From positions 32,408-96,407 of the forward strand of contig JAIRXF010000015.1 of NCBI GenBank assembly GCA_031268405.1: a DNA stretch of 64,000 bases, read 5' to 3'. Positions 54,282-62,771 of the stretch are shown here, piece by piece (position 1 is the stretch's first letter; each line of letters starts with the position of its first letter). Both the position numbers and the translations under genes were made by a program. This DNA comes from Oscillospiraceae bacterium (GTDB lineage Bacteria > Bacillota > Clostridia > Oscillospirales > Acutalibacteraceae). The notes beneath the pieces are model-generated. The model made no database searches. It had not been told where the DNA came from and saw only the letters and a program-made list of their open reading frames with translations.

Positions 54282-54788
54282 TATTCACACTTCCTTAACA
54301 ATTGCTAGGAACACACATATTAAAGCGTGGCAATCAAAATAGATCATAACTAGTTGCAAGATCGATAAGTTTCAGAATACGATGAGCTCTAATGAATAAA
54401 ATTTTCACATGCTTCACATGAATAGAATAAAAATCAAATAAACTATTTAAAAGGTATATTTATCGAATTTATTCACAGCAAGATTTTATTTCTATCTACA
54501 AACTCATATTTATACTCAAGTAATACATTTTTGTTGAAACTTTGATGCAAAAACTTAATATTTACCTCTAAAACAACACCGGTGACGAACTTCAAAGTAA
54601 TAAACAAAAACTCAAACCGATTCCCCGATCTGAATAAGGAAATGTGAATCACACTCCTAAGATACGTACATCACTACACAGCACCCATGCTTACAATTTT
54701 GTGCCGATTTAATATAAGACTTCCCAGTAAGTTAAGTGTATAACTAAATAAGATATTTGTCAACAAAAAAGTTTGATGAGATTAAAAT
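54282..54788. other. Intergenic, probable long leader
   Basis: About 500 bases lie between a degV gene and the peptide-binding protein. The only signal is a promoter at its far end. If that promoter is used, the transcript has a leader of about 450 bases; I recognise no riboswitch or T-box motif in it. Confidence 0.4.
54735..54763 (-). promoter_or_regulatory. Promoter upstream of the peptide-binding protein gene
   Basis: On the minus strand TTGACA, 17 bases, TACACT. Its distance from the gene (about 450 bases) is unusual. Confidence 0.45.
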
Positions 54789-55664
54789 TTATCTTTCTTT
54801 TCCCCAAAATGATACTCCAACGGCACCGGGACCGGCGTGAGATCCTATAACAGCGTCCATATTTTCTATTAAAATTCGTTCGACATTAAAGTTTTTCTTA
54901 ATTGATTTTGCGAGATATTCAGCGCTATCTTTGGCATCGGCATGAGCTATAAATATTGTCTGACCAAATAAAGGTTTAATGTTTTTTCGCATTATTTCAA
55001 TTAATTTATCAATGGCAGATTTTTTACCGCGAGCTTTTTGAACGGGAACTACTTTCCCCTCGTTGCTAACGTGCAGTATCGGCCTAATTCCCAACAAAGT
55101 CCCTAAAAAAGCTGAAGACGAAGAAAGTCTTCCCCCTCTTTTGGCGTAAATAAGACTATCTAAAACGATCCAATGGCAGATATTAACTTTCATTTTTTCC
55201 AAAGAACTGGCATTTTCTTCTAAAGACATACCATTTTTCTTATTTTGCACAACATAAAAAACAGCAAGTGATTCTCCAGATGAACCGGCAAGTGTATCTA
55301 CAGCTAATATTTTTCTGTCGGAATATTTTTTCTCCAATTCCGCTTTTGCTGCCATTCCAGAAGCATATGTTCCACTAAGAGCTGAAGAAAATCCCACATA
55401 TAAAATATCTTTACCCTGTTTTAAAACTTTCTCAAATTCTTCAACAAATTCAGTAAAATTAATTTGAGAGGTTACCGGCATTTCGCCCTTTCTCAACAAA
55501 TTAAAAAATACTTCGGACTGCAAATCTTTTTTACCTAAATCATTGAAATATGTTTTGTTAGATAAAGTAAATTTAAGAGGTAAAACTTCTATATTTAATT
55601 TGGATATTTGCTTTTTACTAAATCCCGCGGTGGATTCTGTGAAAATTACGTAATCGGGTGGCAA
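54789..55664 (-). CDS. DegV family fatty-acid-binding protein (copy 1)
   Basis: The 291-residue protein belongs to the DegV/FakB family, which binds fatty acids and presents them to a fatty acid kinase. It has the opening DYVIFTESTAGFSKKQ, YVGFSSALSGTYASG, the ILAVDTLAGSSGE segment, RGGRLSSSSAFLGTLLGIRPIL and SHAGPGAVGVSFWGKER. I place the start at TTG 55664, behind GGAGGG; the open frame continues upstream to 55751 without similarity. It is the downstream member of a tandem pair with clear similarity to the next copy. No fakA-like kinase gene is in the window. Confidence 0.9.
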   Translation of the reverse strand: MPPDYVIFTESTAGFSKKQISKLNIEVLPLKFTLSNKTYFNDLGKKDLQSEVFFNLLRKGEMPVTSQINFTEFVEEFEKVLKQGKDILYVGFSSALSGTYASGMAAKAELEKKYSDRKILAVDTLAGSSGESLAVFYVVQNKKNGMSLEENASSLEKMKVNICHWIVLDSLIYAKRGGRLSSSSAFLGTLLGIRPILHVSNEGKVVPVQKARGKKSAIDKLIEIMRKNIKPLFGQTIFIAHADAKDSAEYLAKSIKKNFNVERILIENMDAVIGSHAGPGAVGVSFWGKER

Positions 55665-55822
55665 AAAAATCCCTCCAGAGTTTAATTCAAACTCAATAAT
55701 CCTACTAATACAACAATGATTTTGATTTTTACTCAAAACGATAATCATCACGATATCAGCCTTTGAAGTTACAAATTAAACGATGTATTAAAAACAATTT
55801 ATTATTTTTTAAAAATGCATTT

Positions 55823-56701
55823 TTATCTTTCGTTGCCCATAAAGAATAAAGCGATTGTGCCCGGGCCCGTGTGGGACCCAATAACAGGGCCTATGCTGCT
55901 TATAAAAATCTGATTATTACTTCGACGACAATTGCTACTTATGAGTTCGGCTATATAATCGGCGTCCTCCTTGGCATCTGCGTGACATATGAATATTACG
56001 GAATCCTCGCCATCGAAAAACGACCCGATAGCCCGATCGGCAATTTTATTGAGTGCTATTTTTTTACCCCGAACTTTTTGAACAACGGACAACTTTCCGT
56101 AATTATCTACGTGTAAAATCGGTCGTATTCCAAGCATATTACCTAAAAATGCAGAGGCTTGCGAGATTCTACCACCTCGTCTTAAATGATCGAGACTATC
56201 AACAATAAACCAGTGGCAGACATTTAATTTATTTTTTTCAACAAACTCGGCATTTTCTTCCAGTGAAAATCCCCTTTTTTTATTTTGAGTAGCAAGGTAA
56301 ACAATAAGGCCTTCCCCCCCCGAGGCGCACAAAGTATCTATGGTTATTATTTTTCTGTTTGGATATTTAGAAGACAACTCCTTCTTAGCCAGTAAAGATG
56401 ATGCATAAGTTCCACTAAGAGCAGACGAAAATCCCAAATATAATATGTCTTTGCCTTTTTTTAAAATCTCTTCAAAACTCTCTAAAAATTGTGCTGTATT
56501 TATTTGAGAAGTTTTAGAAACAACGCCCTCTCTTAGTAAATTATAAAATTCCTTAGGAGTCAAATCTTGACTTCCCAAATTATTTTTATAATTATTTCCT
56601 CCGATATTAAAAGAAAGAGGGTCAACCTTGACTCCAAGATTCAGAATTTGTTCCTTACTAAGATCTGCTGTGGATTCTGTAAGAATAACATAGTCAGACA
56701 T
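55823..56701 (-). CDS. DegV family fatty-acid-binding protein (copy 2)
   Basis: This 292-residue DegV/FakB-like protein is a tandem paralogue of the gene downstream. It has MSDYVILTESTADLSKEQ, YLGFSSALSGTYAS, RRGGRISQASAFLGNMLGIRPIL and GSHTGPGTIALFFMGNER. ATG 56701 follows GAGGAGATTG and gives the family N-terminus; the frame is open for nine more codons upstream. The pair may have different fatty acid preferences (saturated or unsaturated), as in other Firmicutes; this is inference. Confidence 0.92.
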   Translation of the reverse strand: MSDYVILTESTADLSKEQILNLGVKVDPLSFNIGGNNYKNNLGSQDLTPKEFYNLLREGVVSKTSQINTAQFLESFEEILKKGKDILYLGFSSALSGTYASSLLAKKELSSKYPNRKIITIDTLCASGGEGLIVYLATQNKKRGFSLEENAEFVEKNKLNVCHWFIVDSLDHLRRGGRISQASAFLGNMLGIRPILHVDNYGKLSVVQKVRGKKIALNKIADRAIGSFFDGEDSVIFICHADAKEDADYIAELISSNCRRSNNQIFISSIGPVIGSHTGPGTIALFFMGNER

Positions 56702-56755
56702 TAACAATCTCCTCAAAATCGTGATCAAAATTTAAAAATGGATTTTAATTAAAAT

Positions 56756-57196
56756 TCAATTTGAAGCCACATGACGAACTATCAACCGAACTCCTCTTAA
56801 TCCTTTAATAAGGACTGTTTCTCCAGGTAAAATTGAACTGTCGTCAAGAGAGCTGCAAGACCATATTTCTCCGCCAATGCTTACTTGACCCGCGCCTGTT
56901 CTATTATTAATTTCAGAAACAACCACCGCTTTTTTGTTTACGAATCTGCGAGCGTTAGTTTTTTCTTCGTTAAAGCTTATCATTCTTTTAACAATTGGTT
57001 TGGCTACAAACAGTATTACGGTACAAACGACGATAAATATAAAAATTTCTAACAAAAAATTGTGGCAAATCATACTAACTATCAGGGTACAAAACCCCGA
57101 TAAGGAAAGCCAAATAAAAATGGGCTGTGAAGATAAAAATTTACAGACAAACATTAAAACCACAAGAGTTAACCATATATATGTTGCGTATGCCAT
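56756..57196 (-). CDS. NfeD-like membrane protein
   Basis: The 146-residue protein has two or three membrane helices (about 6-70) and a C-terminal OB-fold of the NfeD type: GKAVVV-like KKAVVVSEINNRTGAGQVSIGGEIWSC and PGETVLIKGLRGVRLIV. Such proteins pair with SPFH/stomatin-like partners in membrane microdomains. No partner gene is adjacent. ATG is preceded by AAGAAAGAGG. It lies upstream of the degV pair on the same strand and may share their transcript. Confidence 0.85.
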   Translation of the reverse strand: MAYATYIWLTLVVLMFVCKFLSSQPIFIWLSLSGFCTLIVSMICHNFLLEIFIFIVVCTVILFVAKPIVKRMISFNEEKTNARRFVNKKAVVVSEINNRTGAGQVSIGGEIWSCSSLDDSSILPGETVLIKGLRGVRLIVRHVASN

Positions 57197-57614
57197 TGAA
57201 CCTCTTTCTTGCTATTGTGAGTATCTATGTTTCCTTTGCTTAGTTAGCCAATCAAATGAAGATGCAAATACGAGCAAACAAATTGCACAAAAAGCGTAAT
57301 TGTGAACTAAAATTCATAAACACTACTCAACATTTTGTTAAAGGCTATATTTCAAAAATTCTAAAACAAACCATATTCCGTATTTTAACATACACATAGA
57401 TTTTTGTCTAGGATTAACTCGCATTCGAGTATTGTTTTTAAATCATTAGCTTTCTTGAAAAATTTTAGGATGTCAATAAAAATTTCAAGCTCATTTAATA
57501 ATAATTTGTCTTTGTTGTTTTTTTTATGGATGTAAGATACTATTATTGCACTGGATTTTTATTTTAAATAACCGTGATTTTAATAAAAAATCTTGTTGAA
57601 AAGGAAAAAGATTT
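57197..57614. other. Divergent intergenic, nothing recognised
   Basis: About 420 AT-rich bases between the NfeD-like gene and the transketolase gene. No open frame, RNA or strong hairpin is supported. It must contain both promoters. Confidence 0.4.
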
Positions 57615-58427
57615 ATGGAAAATTTAAATGAAAAATGTAGAGAAATAAGAAAATTAATATTGAAAACTATTGGAAGTTTGGGAGTTGGCCACATAGGTGG
57701 ATGTCTATCAATCACTGAATTGTTAGTCGTTTTGTACCATAATCATATGAGAATCGACGCCAGAGAACCAAAAAAACAAGGAAGAGATAGATTAGTACTT
57801 TCTAAAGGTCATGCTGGGCCAGCCCTATACTGTGTTCTTTGTCAAAAAGGATTTTTTGATGGAGAAGATTGGTTGTTAACACTTAATAAACTTGGCACGA
57901 GATTGCCCAGCCATTGTGATATGAATTTAACACCGGGAGTTGATATGACCACAGGTTCTCTTGGGCAAGGGCTTTCTTGCGCTGTTGGAATGGCAATTGC
58001 GTCAAAAATTTGTAAAGATAACGCGATAATATATGCAATAATTGGCGATGGGGAATCACAAGAAGGGCAAATTTGGGAAGCTTCTATGTACGCTGCTGCT
58101 CAAAAACTTGACAATTTAATAGCGTTTACCGATTATAACAAAATGCAAATAGACGGAATGGTGGAGGAAGTATGCAGTATTTCTCCCATCGTTGACAAAT
58201 GGAGAGCTTTTGGATGGAGTGTTATAGAAGTGAAAAATGGTCACGATTGTGAAGAAATCGATAATGCCATTAAAAAAGCTAAATGTTTTGTATTGCCAAC
58301 TATGATTATTCTTAATACTATAAAGGGCAAGGGCGTCTCTTTTGCTCAAGAAGCTGGTGTTGACAGCCACAATATGACGATCAGCGAGGAAATGTTAAAA
58401 AAAGAACTCTCATTTTTAGATCACTGA
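57615..58427 (+). CDS. Transketolase, N-terminal subunit (orphan)
   Basis: The 270-residue protein is the thiamine-diphosphate-binding N-terminal half of a split transketolase: GSLGVGHIGGCLSITELL, LSKGHAGPALY, the GDGESQEGQIWEASMYAA cofactor motif and DYNKMQIDG. The split form is common in clostridia, where the C-terminal half is the next gene. Here no C-terminal subunit follows; a 250-base gap and an rluA-type gene come next. Either the partner is encoded elsewhere or the enzyme is non-functional. ATG follows AAAAGGAAAAAG. Confidence 0.92.
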   Translation: MENLNEKCREIRKLILKTIGSLGVGHIGGCLSITELLVVLYHNHMRIDAREPKKQGRDRLVLSKGHAGPALYCVLCQKGFFDGEDWLLTLNKLGTRLPSHCDMNLTPGVDMTTGSLGQGLSCAVGMAIASKICKDNAIIYAIIGDGESQEGQIWEASMYAAAQKLDNLIAFTDYNKMQIDGMVEEVCSISPIVDKWRAFGWSVIEVKNGHDCEEIDNAIKKAKCFVLPTMIILNTIKGKGVSFAQEAGVDSHNMTISEEMLKKELSFLDH

Positions 58428-58500
58428 AAATGCAGTGTAATTTTCAATTAAGCTTGTTTTTTGAATCCTCCTCATAAAGCAAAATCGCGCTCTTATTTGG

Positions 58501-58529
58501 TTGACATAACGCTCAAAAACTGATAAAAT
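58501..58529 (+). promoter_or_regulatory. SigA-type promoter of the rluA-family gene
   Basis: TTGACA, 17 bases, TAAAAT. Initiation would fall near 58536, about 160 bases before the start codon. It also shows that the gene is not simply read from the transketolase transcript. Confidence 0.6.
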
Positions 58530-58697
58530 GTCAGAAAGCGGACGGAGATCTTGTGGGTTATTTTAGATTACTTATTTTTTGATTTCAATTTTGAGTTTTT
58601 AATTAAAGTATTTTGACTTATTTACTTAAAATATATGATGTATTGAAGAATTTATTGGTTTTGCAAGATATAAATTCTTGTGAAGATAGGTGGATCT

Positions 58698-59633
58698 GTG
58701 AAGACCATAATAATAAATGAAAATGATTGTGGCCAAAGACTCGATAGATTTTTAACAAAGTCTTTTAAGAATCTTCCCAAAGATCTTATGTACAAACACA
58801 TAAGAAAGAAGAATATAAAAATAGACGGGAAGAAATGCATGCCATCTACAAAGCTTTTGTTTGGACAAGAGTTGAAGGTGTACATAAAAGATGATTTATT
58901 AGCGGATTGCAATAAAAAGTTTAACTTTTTGAAAGCTTCAGATGAGCTCAATATAGTTTATGAAGATCAGAATCTTATTTTGATTAACAAAGAGTCTGGG
59001 GTGCTTTGTCAGTCCGACAGGGGTAATCCATTCGATTCTTTGGTTGATCGGATTAAGCGCTATTTATATACCGAAAAAAAATATTTTCCAGACAAAGAAA
59101 GATCTTTTTCTCCAGCTCTTGTTAATAGAATCGATAGAAATACAAGTGGTTTGGTGATTGCTGCCAAGAACGCTCGAGCCTTAAGAATTGCTTGCGAAAA
59201 AATAAGAAATCGTGAAATAAAAAAATTTTACATTTGTGTAGTCGAAGGTTGTTTTGAAGAAGAGGAAGGCGAGATTTCGGGATTTATTAAGAAAAATGAA
59301 GACCTTAATAAAGTGGAAGTTTTGAACGAAGAAGTCAAAAATTCAAAATATGCGGTAACTAAATATCAAGTGTTGTTTAAAAAAGGTGATAAAAGTTTGG
59401 TTGAGGCCGAAATTTTAACTGGTAGATCGCATCAAATAAGAGCGCAATTTGCACATATTGGTCACCCGATATTATCAGATAGAAAATATGGTAGACGAAC
59501 AAGATCTTTTCATCAAGCACTGTGTTCTTACAAACTTAAGTTTTGTTTTAATGGCAACAATGACGCACTGGATTATATAAATGGCAAGCAATTTAAAGTA
59601 AATATTGATTGGTTTTTGAAAAAGTTTTTTTGA
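58698..59633 (+). CDS. RluA-family pseudouridine synthase (RluC/RluD-like)
   Basis: The 311-residue protein has an N-terminal S4 RNA-binding domain (GQRLDRFLTKSF, KNIKIDGKKC) and a pseudouridine synthase domain with the catalytic Asp in VNRIDRNTSGLVI, plus TGRSHQIRAQFAHIGHPILSDRKYG. It modifies 23S rRNA uridines. I place the start at GTG 58698, behind AGGTGG; GTG 58680 is also open. The exact member (RluC or RluD) is not decided by sequence alone; the insertion near YTEKKYFPDKERS is typical of clostridial RluC-like proteins. Confidence 0.88.
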   Translation: MKTIIINENDCGQRLDRFLTKSFKNLPKDLMYKHIRKKNIKIDGKKCMPSTKLLFGQELKVYIKDDLLADCNKKFNFLKASDELNIVYEDQNLILINKESGVLCQSDRGNPFDSLVDRIKRYLYTEKKYFPDKERSFSPALVNRIDRNTSGLVIAAKNARALRIACEKIRNREIKKFYICVVEGCFEEEEGEISGFIKKNEDLNKVEVLNEEVKNSKYAVTKYQVLFKKGDKSLVEAEILTGRSHQIRAQFAHIGHPILSDRKYGRRTRSFHQALCSYKLKFCFNGNNDALDYINGKQFKVNIDWFLKKFF

Positions 59634-59750
59634 AACTATCTAATTTAAAGTTTTTGCTGCTTGATTTTTTATAATTATTTATTTAAAATCTACATTCTTT
59701 AACAATGTTTGATTGAATTCAAAATTCTTTTAAAATCAAAGGGAAATGTG

Positions 59751-60317
59751 ATGTTCTTTTTTAACGATAAAAATTTAAGTTTTATAATTGTTGGTCTTGG
59801 AAACCCCGGTGTATCATATAAAAATACCCGACACAACGTTGGTTTTTGTGCGATTGATTATATAGCAGAACAAGAAAATCTAAAGATAAAGACTCCAAAA
59901 TTTAATTCTCTTTGCCAGCAAATAAACATAGAGGGTAAAAAAGTTTTGTTTATGAAGCCACAGATTTTTATGAATTTAAGCGGCAAGGCTGTTTTTGAAG
60001 CTTTGAAGTTTTACAAAATATCTCCGCGACAACTGATAGTTTTACTGGACGATGTTAATTTCGAGGTTGGCAAGATTAGAATCAAAAAAAGCGGCGGTGA
60101 TGCCGGGCATAATGGAATGAGAAGTATTATAGAATTTTTGAATTGTGATCGATTTGCAAGAATAAAAATTGGCGTTGGAAGCAAGCCAAAGTATTTTTCT
60201 GACCTTGCAAACTGGGTGCTTTCTGAATTTAGTGAAGATGAAAAGAAAATATTAAACGATGTATACAAAGAATGTTATTCTTCTTTTAAGTTATTGCTAA
60301 GCTCTTTGAACGGATAA
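59751..60317 (+). CDS. pth: Peptidyl-tRNA hydrolase
   Basis: This 188-residue enzyme recycles peptidyl-tRNA. Motifs are IVGLGNPGVSYKNTRHNVGF (catalytic His), LFMKPQIFMNLSG and LLDDVNFEVGKIRIKKSGGDAGHNGMRSI. ATG 59751 follows AAAGGGA and gives the normal N-terminus. Its last 21 bases overlap the end of the opposing relA/spoT gene. Confidence 0.94.
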   Translation: MFFFNDKNLSFIIVGLGNPGVSYKNTRHNVGFCAIDYIAEQENLKIKTPKFNSLCQQINIEGKKVLFMKPQIFMNLSGKAVFEALKFYKISPRQLIVLLDDVNFEVGKIRIKKSGGDAGHNGMRSIIEFLNCDRFARIKIGVGSKPKYFSDLANWVLSEFSEDEKKILNDVYKECYSSFKLLLSSLNG

Positions 60318-62474
60318 TACGTCTTTTATTTGTTTAATTGCAATTATTATGGCGTTTAAATGGTCAAGATTTTTAACAATGATTGTACAAACGATCAAAC
60401 ACAAATTATTTTCGATGCTTCTTGTATTTAATGAATCTATGAATATATTCATAAGTGAAAGTTTTAGCGTTATGTCCGCCAATACGCCTTCTTTATTGAC
60501 AACCATTAATTCAAGCTTTGAATTGAAAGTGCATTTTAAATTTGTACGCCAGTGCGCATTTACCCATCTACTGTGATTTTCTCCGTCGAGTTGAGGAACT
60601 TTTATGCAAGACTGTTTGTGAACAGCGGCATTGAAACCTTTAGTTATAAGCGCGCAAATATCGTCTCCGGGAATTGGATTGCAACATTTGGCTAAAGTTA
60701 CAACGCGATTGACCAATCCATCCACTATAACATTTTTTTTGAAGTTTTTTTTGTTAGAATTTGATAAGTTTTTTGTAGTGTTTTCCGGTTCATTTAGACT
60801 TTTAAATTTTAAACATTCTTCTTTAATTTTTGGCATGAATTTTTTGAGATTTATTCCGCTGTATCCGATTAATTCAAAAAATTTTTCAAGCGAGTCGCAT
60901 TTTTGTTTTTTTGATACGGTCTTTAAAAATGGTTCTATTTCTTCTTTTTCTAATTTAATTTTACTGAGTATTTCGCGTTCTACAATTTTTCTTCCTTCCA
61001 AAATGTTTTCTTCTTTTTTCTCTTTTTTAAGCCAATTTCTTATTCTATTTCTTGCCTCGATGGTGCGAACAACTTTAAGCCAGTTTCTGTTTGGCCCTTT
61101 TGATGGATCTTTAGACTTTATTATTTCAACAATTTGGCCATTTTTTATTTTTGTGCTAATGGGAACCATTCTTTTGTCTACTTTAGCACCGATCATTTTA
61201 TTTCCAATTTCGCTGTGAATAGAATAAGCAAAGTCTATAGCCGTTGCACCAACAGGTAGGCTTATTAGATCTCCTTGGGGTGTGAATGCGTATATTTCCT
61301 CCGATGCAAGGTCTGTTTTTATATCCCTTATAAGATCTCCTGCACTGTGATTGTCGATTTGATTTTCTATCATTCTTCGTAACCAAGATAATCTGCTTTC
61401 AAATGAATCCTTCGTTGAAATACCAGATTTATATTTCCAATGTGCTGCCACGCCGTATTCCGATGTGTAGTGCATGTCCCACGTTCTTATTTGTACTTCA
61501 AAAGGAATAGCGTTAGTATCAATTACGGTTGTATGCAAAGATTGATAAAAATTTGGTTTTGGTGTTGATATATAATCTTTAAAACGATTTGTAAGTGGAG
61601 TGAACATGTTGTGAATAATCCCAAGAATATTGTAGCATTCCTTAACGGTGGCAACTATTATTCTGATGGCAAACATATCGTAAATTTCTTCCATTTGATG
61701 CTCTAGAACAAAAATTTTTCGATATATACTCCAAATACTTTTTGCTCTTGCTTCTACGTGGGCATCGGGAATATCTTTTTTTAGATGATTTAAAATTTTA
61801 TTTTTTATTTCCTTTAATATTTTATCTTTTGAGTCGCGTGTGATTTTTAGATTTTGTTCGATTTTTTCACAAGCTATGGGATCCAGTAATTTTATAGAAA
61901 TATCTTCGAGTTCTTCTTGTACGGCTTTCATTCCCAGTCTATGTGCAATTGGAGCGTAAATTTCCATTGTTTCAAGCGATTTATCTCGACGGTGTTGGGC
62001 CGGCATGCAATCTATGGTTCTCATGTTGTGAAGTCTATCAACCAATTTTATTATAATTACTCTAACGTCTTGCGCCATTGCTATTAGCATTTTTCTTAAA
62101 TTTTCTGCTTGTCTTTCTTCCTTAGTTGAAAGAGGAATTTTACCGAGTTTTGTTATAGAATCGACTAAAGATGAAATATTTTTACCAAACTCTTTTGAAA
62201 GATAACTTATTGTAATATTTGTGTCTTCCACTACATCATGTAATAATGCTGCTACTATAGAATCCGTATCCATATCTAGTTCTGCGAGTATATAGGCTAC
62301 GGAAATTGGATGGTATATATATGGAATTCCCGAATATCGTTTTTGAGATTTATGAGATTTACAAGCCAATTTATAAGCTTTTTCAATGGCGTTGAGGTCG
62401 AATTTTTTTCTCTTTTTTTGAACGATTAATTTTAGATCTTCATATTTTTTATAAAACTCAACTTGCATCAACAT
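60297..62474 (-). CDS. Bifunctional (p)ppGpp synthetase/hydrolase
   Basis: The 725-residue RSH protein has an intact HD hydrolase (PYIYHPISVAYILAEL, LLHDVVEDT, DRLHNMRTI), a synthetase domain (RFKDYI, YQSLHTTVI, EVQIRT, AAHWKYK), a TGS domain (IYAFTPQGDLISLPVGATAIDFAY), a Cys-His zinc-finger/RIS region (LAKCCNPIPGDDI) and an ACT domain. Both activities look retained, as in Firmicute Rel. ATG follows GGAGGATTC. It converges with pth with a 21-base overlap. Confidence 0.95.
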   Translation of the reverse strand: MLMQVEFYKKYEDLKLIVQKKRKKFDLNAIEKAYKLACKSHKSQKRYSGIPYIYHPISVAYILAELDMDTDSIVAALLHDVVEDTNITISYLSKEFGKNISSLVDSITKLGKIPLSTKEERQAENLRKMLIAMAQDVRVIIIKLVDRLHNMRTIDCMPAQHRRDKSLETMEIYAPIAHRLGMKAVQEELEDISIKLLDPIACEKIEQNLKITRDSKDKILKEIKNKILNHLKKDIPDAHVEARAKSIWSIYRKIFVLEHQMEEIYDMFAIRIIVATVKECYNILGIIHNMFTPLTNRFKDYISTPKPNFYQSLHTTVIDTNAIPFEVQIRTWDMHYTSEYGVAAHWKYKSGISTKDSFESRLSWLRRMIENQIDNHSAGDLIRDIKTDLASEEIYAFTPQGDLISLPVGATAIDFAYSIHSEIGNKMIGAKVDKRMVPISTKIKNGQIVEIIKSKDPSKGPNRNWLKVVRTIEARNRIRNWLKKEKKEENILEGRKIVEREILSKIKLEKEEIEPFLKTVSKKQKCDSLEKFFELIGYSGINLKKFMPKIKEECLKFKSLNEPENTTKNLSNSNKKNFKKNVIVDGLVNRVVTLAKCCNPIPGDDICALITKGFNAAVHKQSCIKVPQLDGENHSRWVNAHWRTNLKCTFNSKLELMVVNKEGVLADITLKLSLMNIFIDSLNTRSIENNLCLIVCTIIVKNLDHLNAIIIAIKQIKDVLSVQRA

Positions 62475-62703
62475 ATTTTGAATCCTCCGACAAAAATTTA
62501 TGAGAACAGCAACTTAATTTTACCATTTTTTTAAAAATATATGAATTTTATTTTTTAAAAGAATTTAAGACAAATATTTAAAGCAATGAAAATAAAAATA
62601 CGATTCAATAAAACACAAGGCACAAACGAAAACTTTTTGCACTAACAGTAATTTATACATGAATTTTAGATTTTGGGCAAGAGAATAAAATTTAGCAAAG
62701 AAA

Positions 62704-62738
62704 GCAAAAAATAACCCCCACTCAAAGTGGAGGCTATT
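62704..62738 (-). terminator. Rho-independent terminator of the kinase gene
   Basis: AATAGCCTCCAC and GTGGGGGTTATT pair with two G-T wobbles around a short loop and run into TTTTTTGC on the minus strand. It lies about 35 bases after the kinase stop codon. Confidence 0.75.
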
Positions 62739-62771
62739 TATTAAATATGCAATGCTAAAAAGTTGCTGAAT

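Noticed and set aside
54282..54740. Riboswitch or T-box in the long leader of the peptide-binding protein
   Set aside because: No T-box sequence or known riboswitch core could be recognised.
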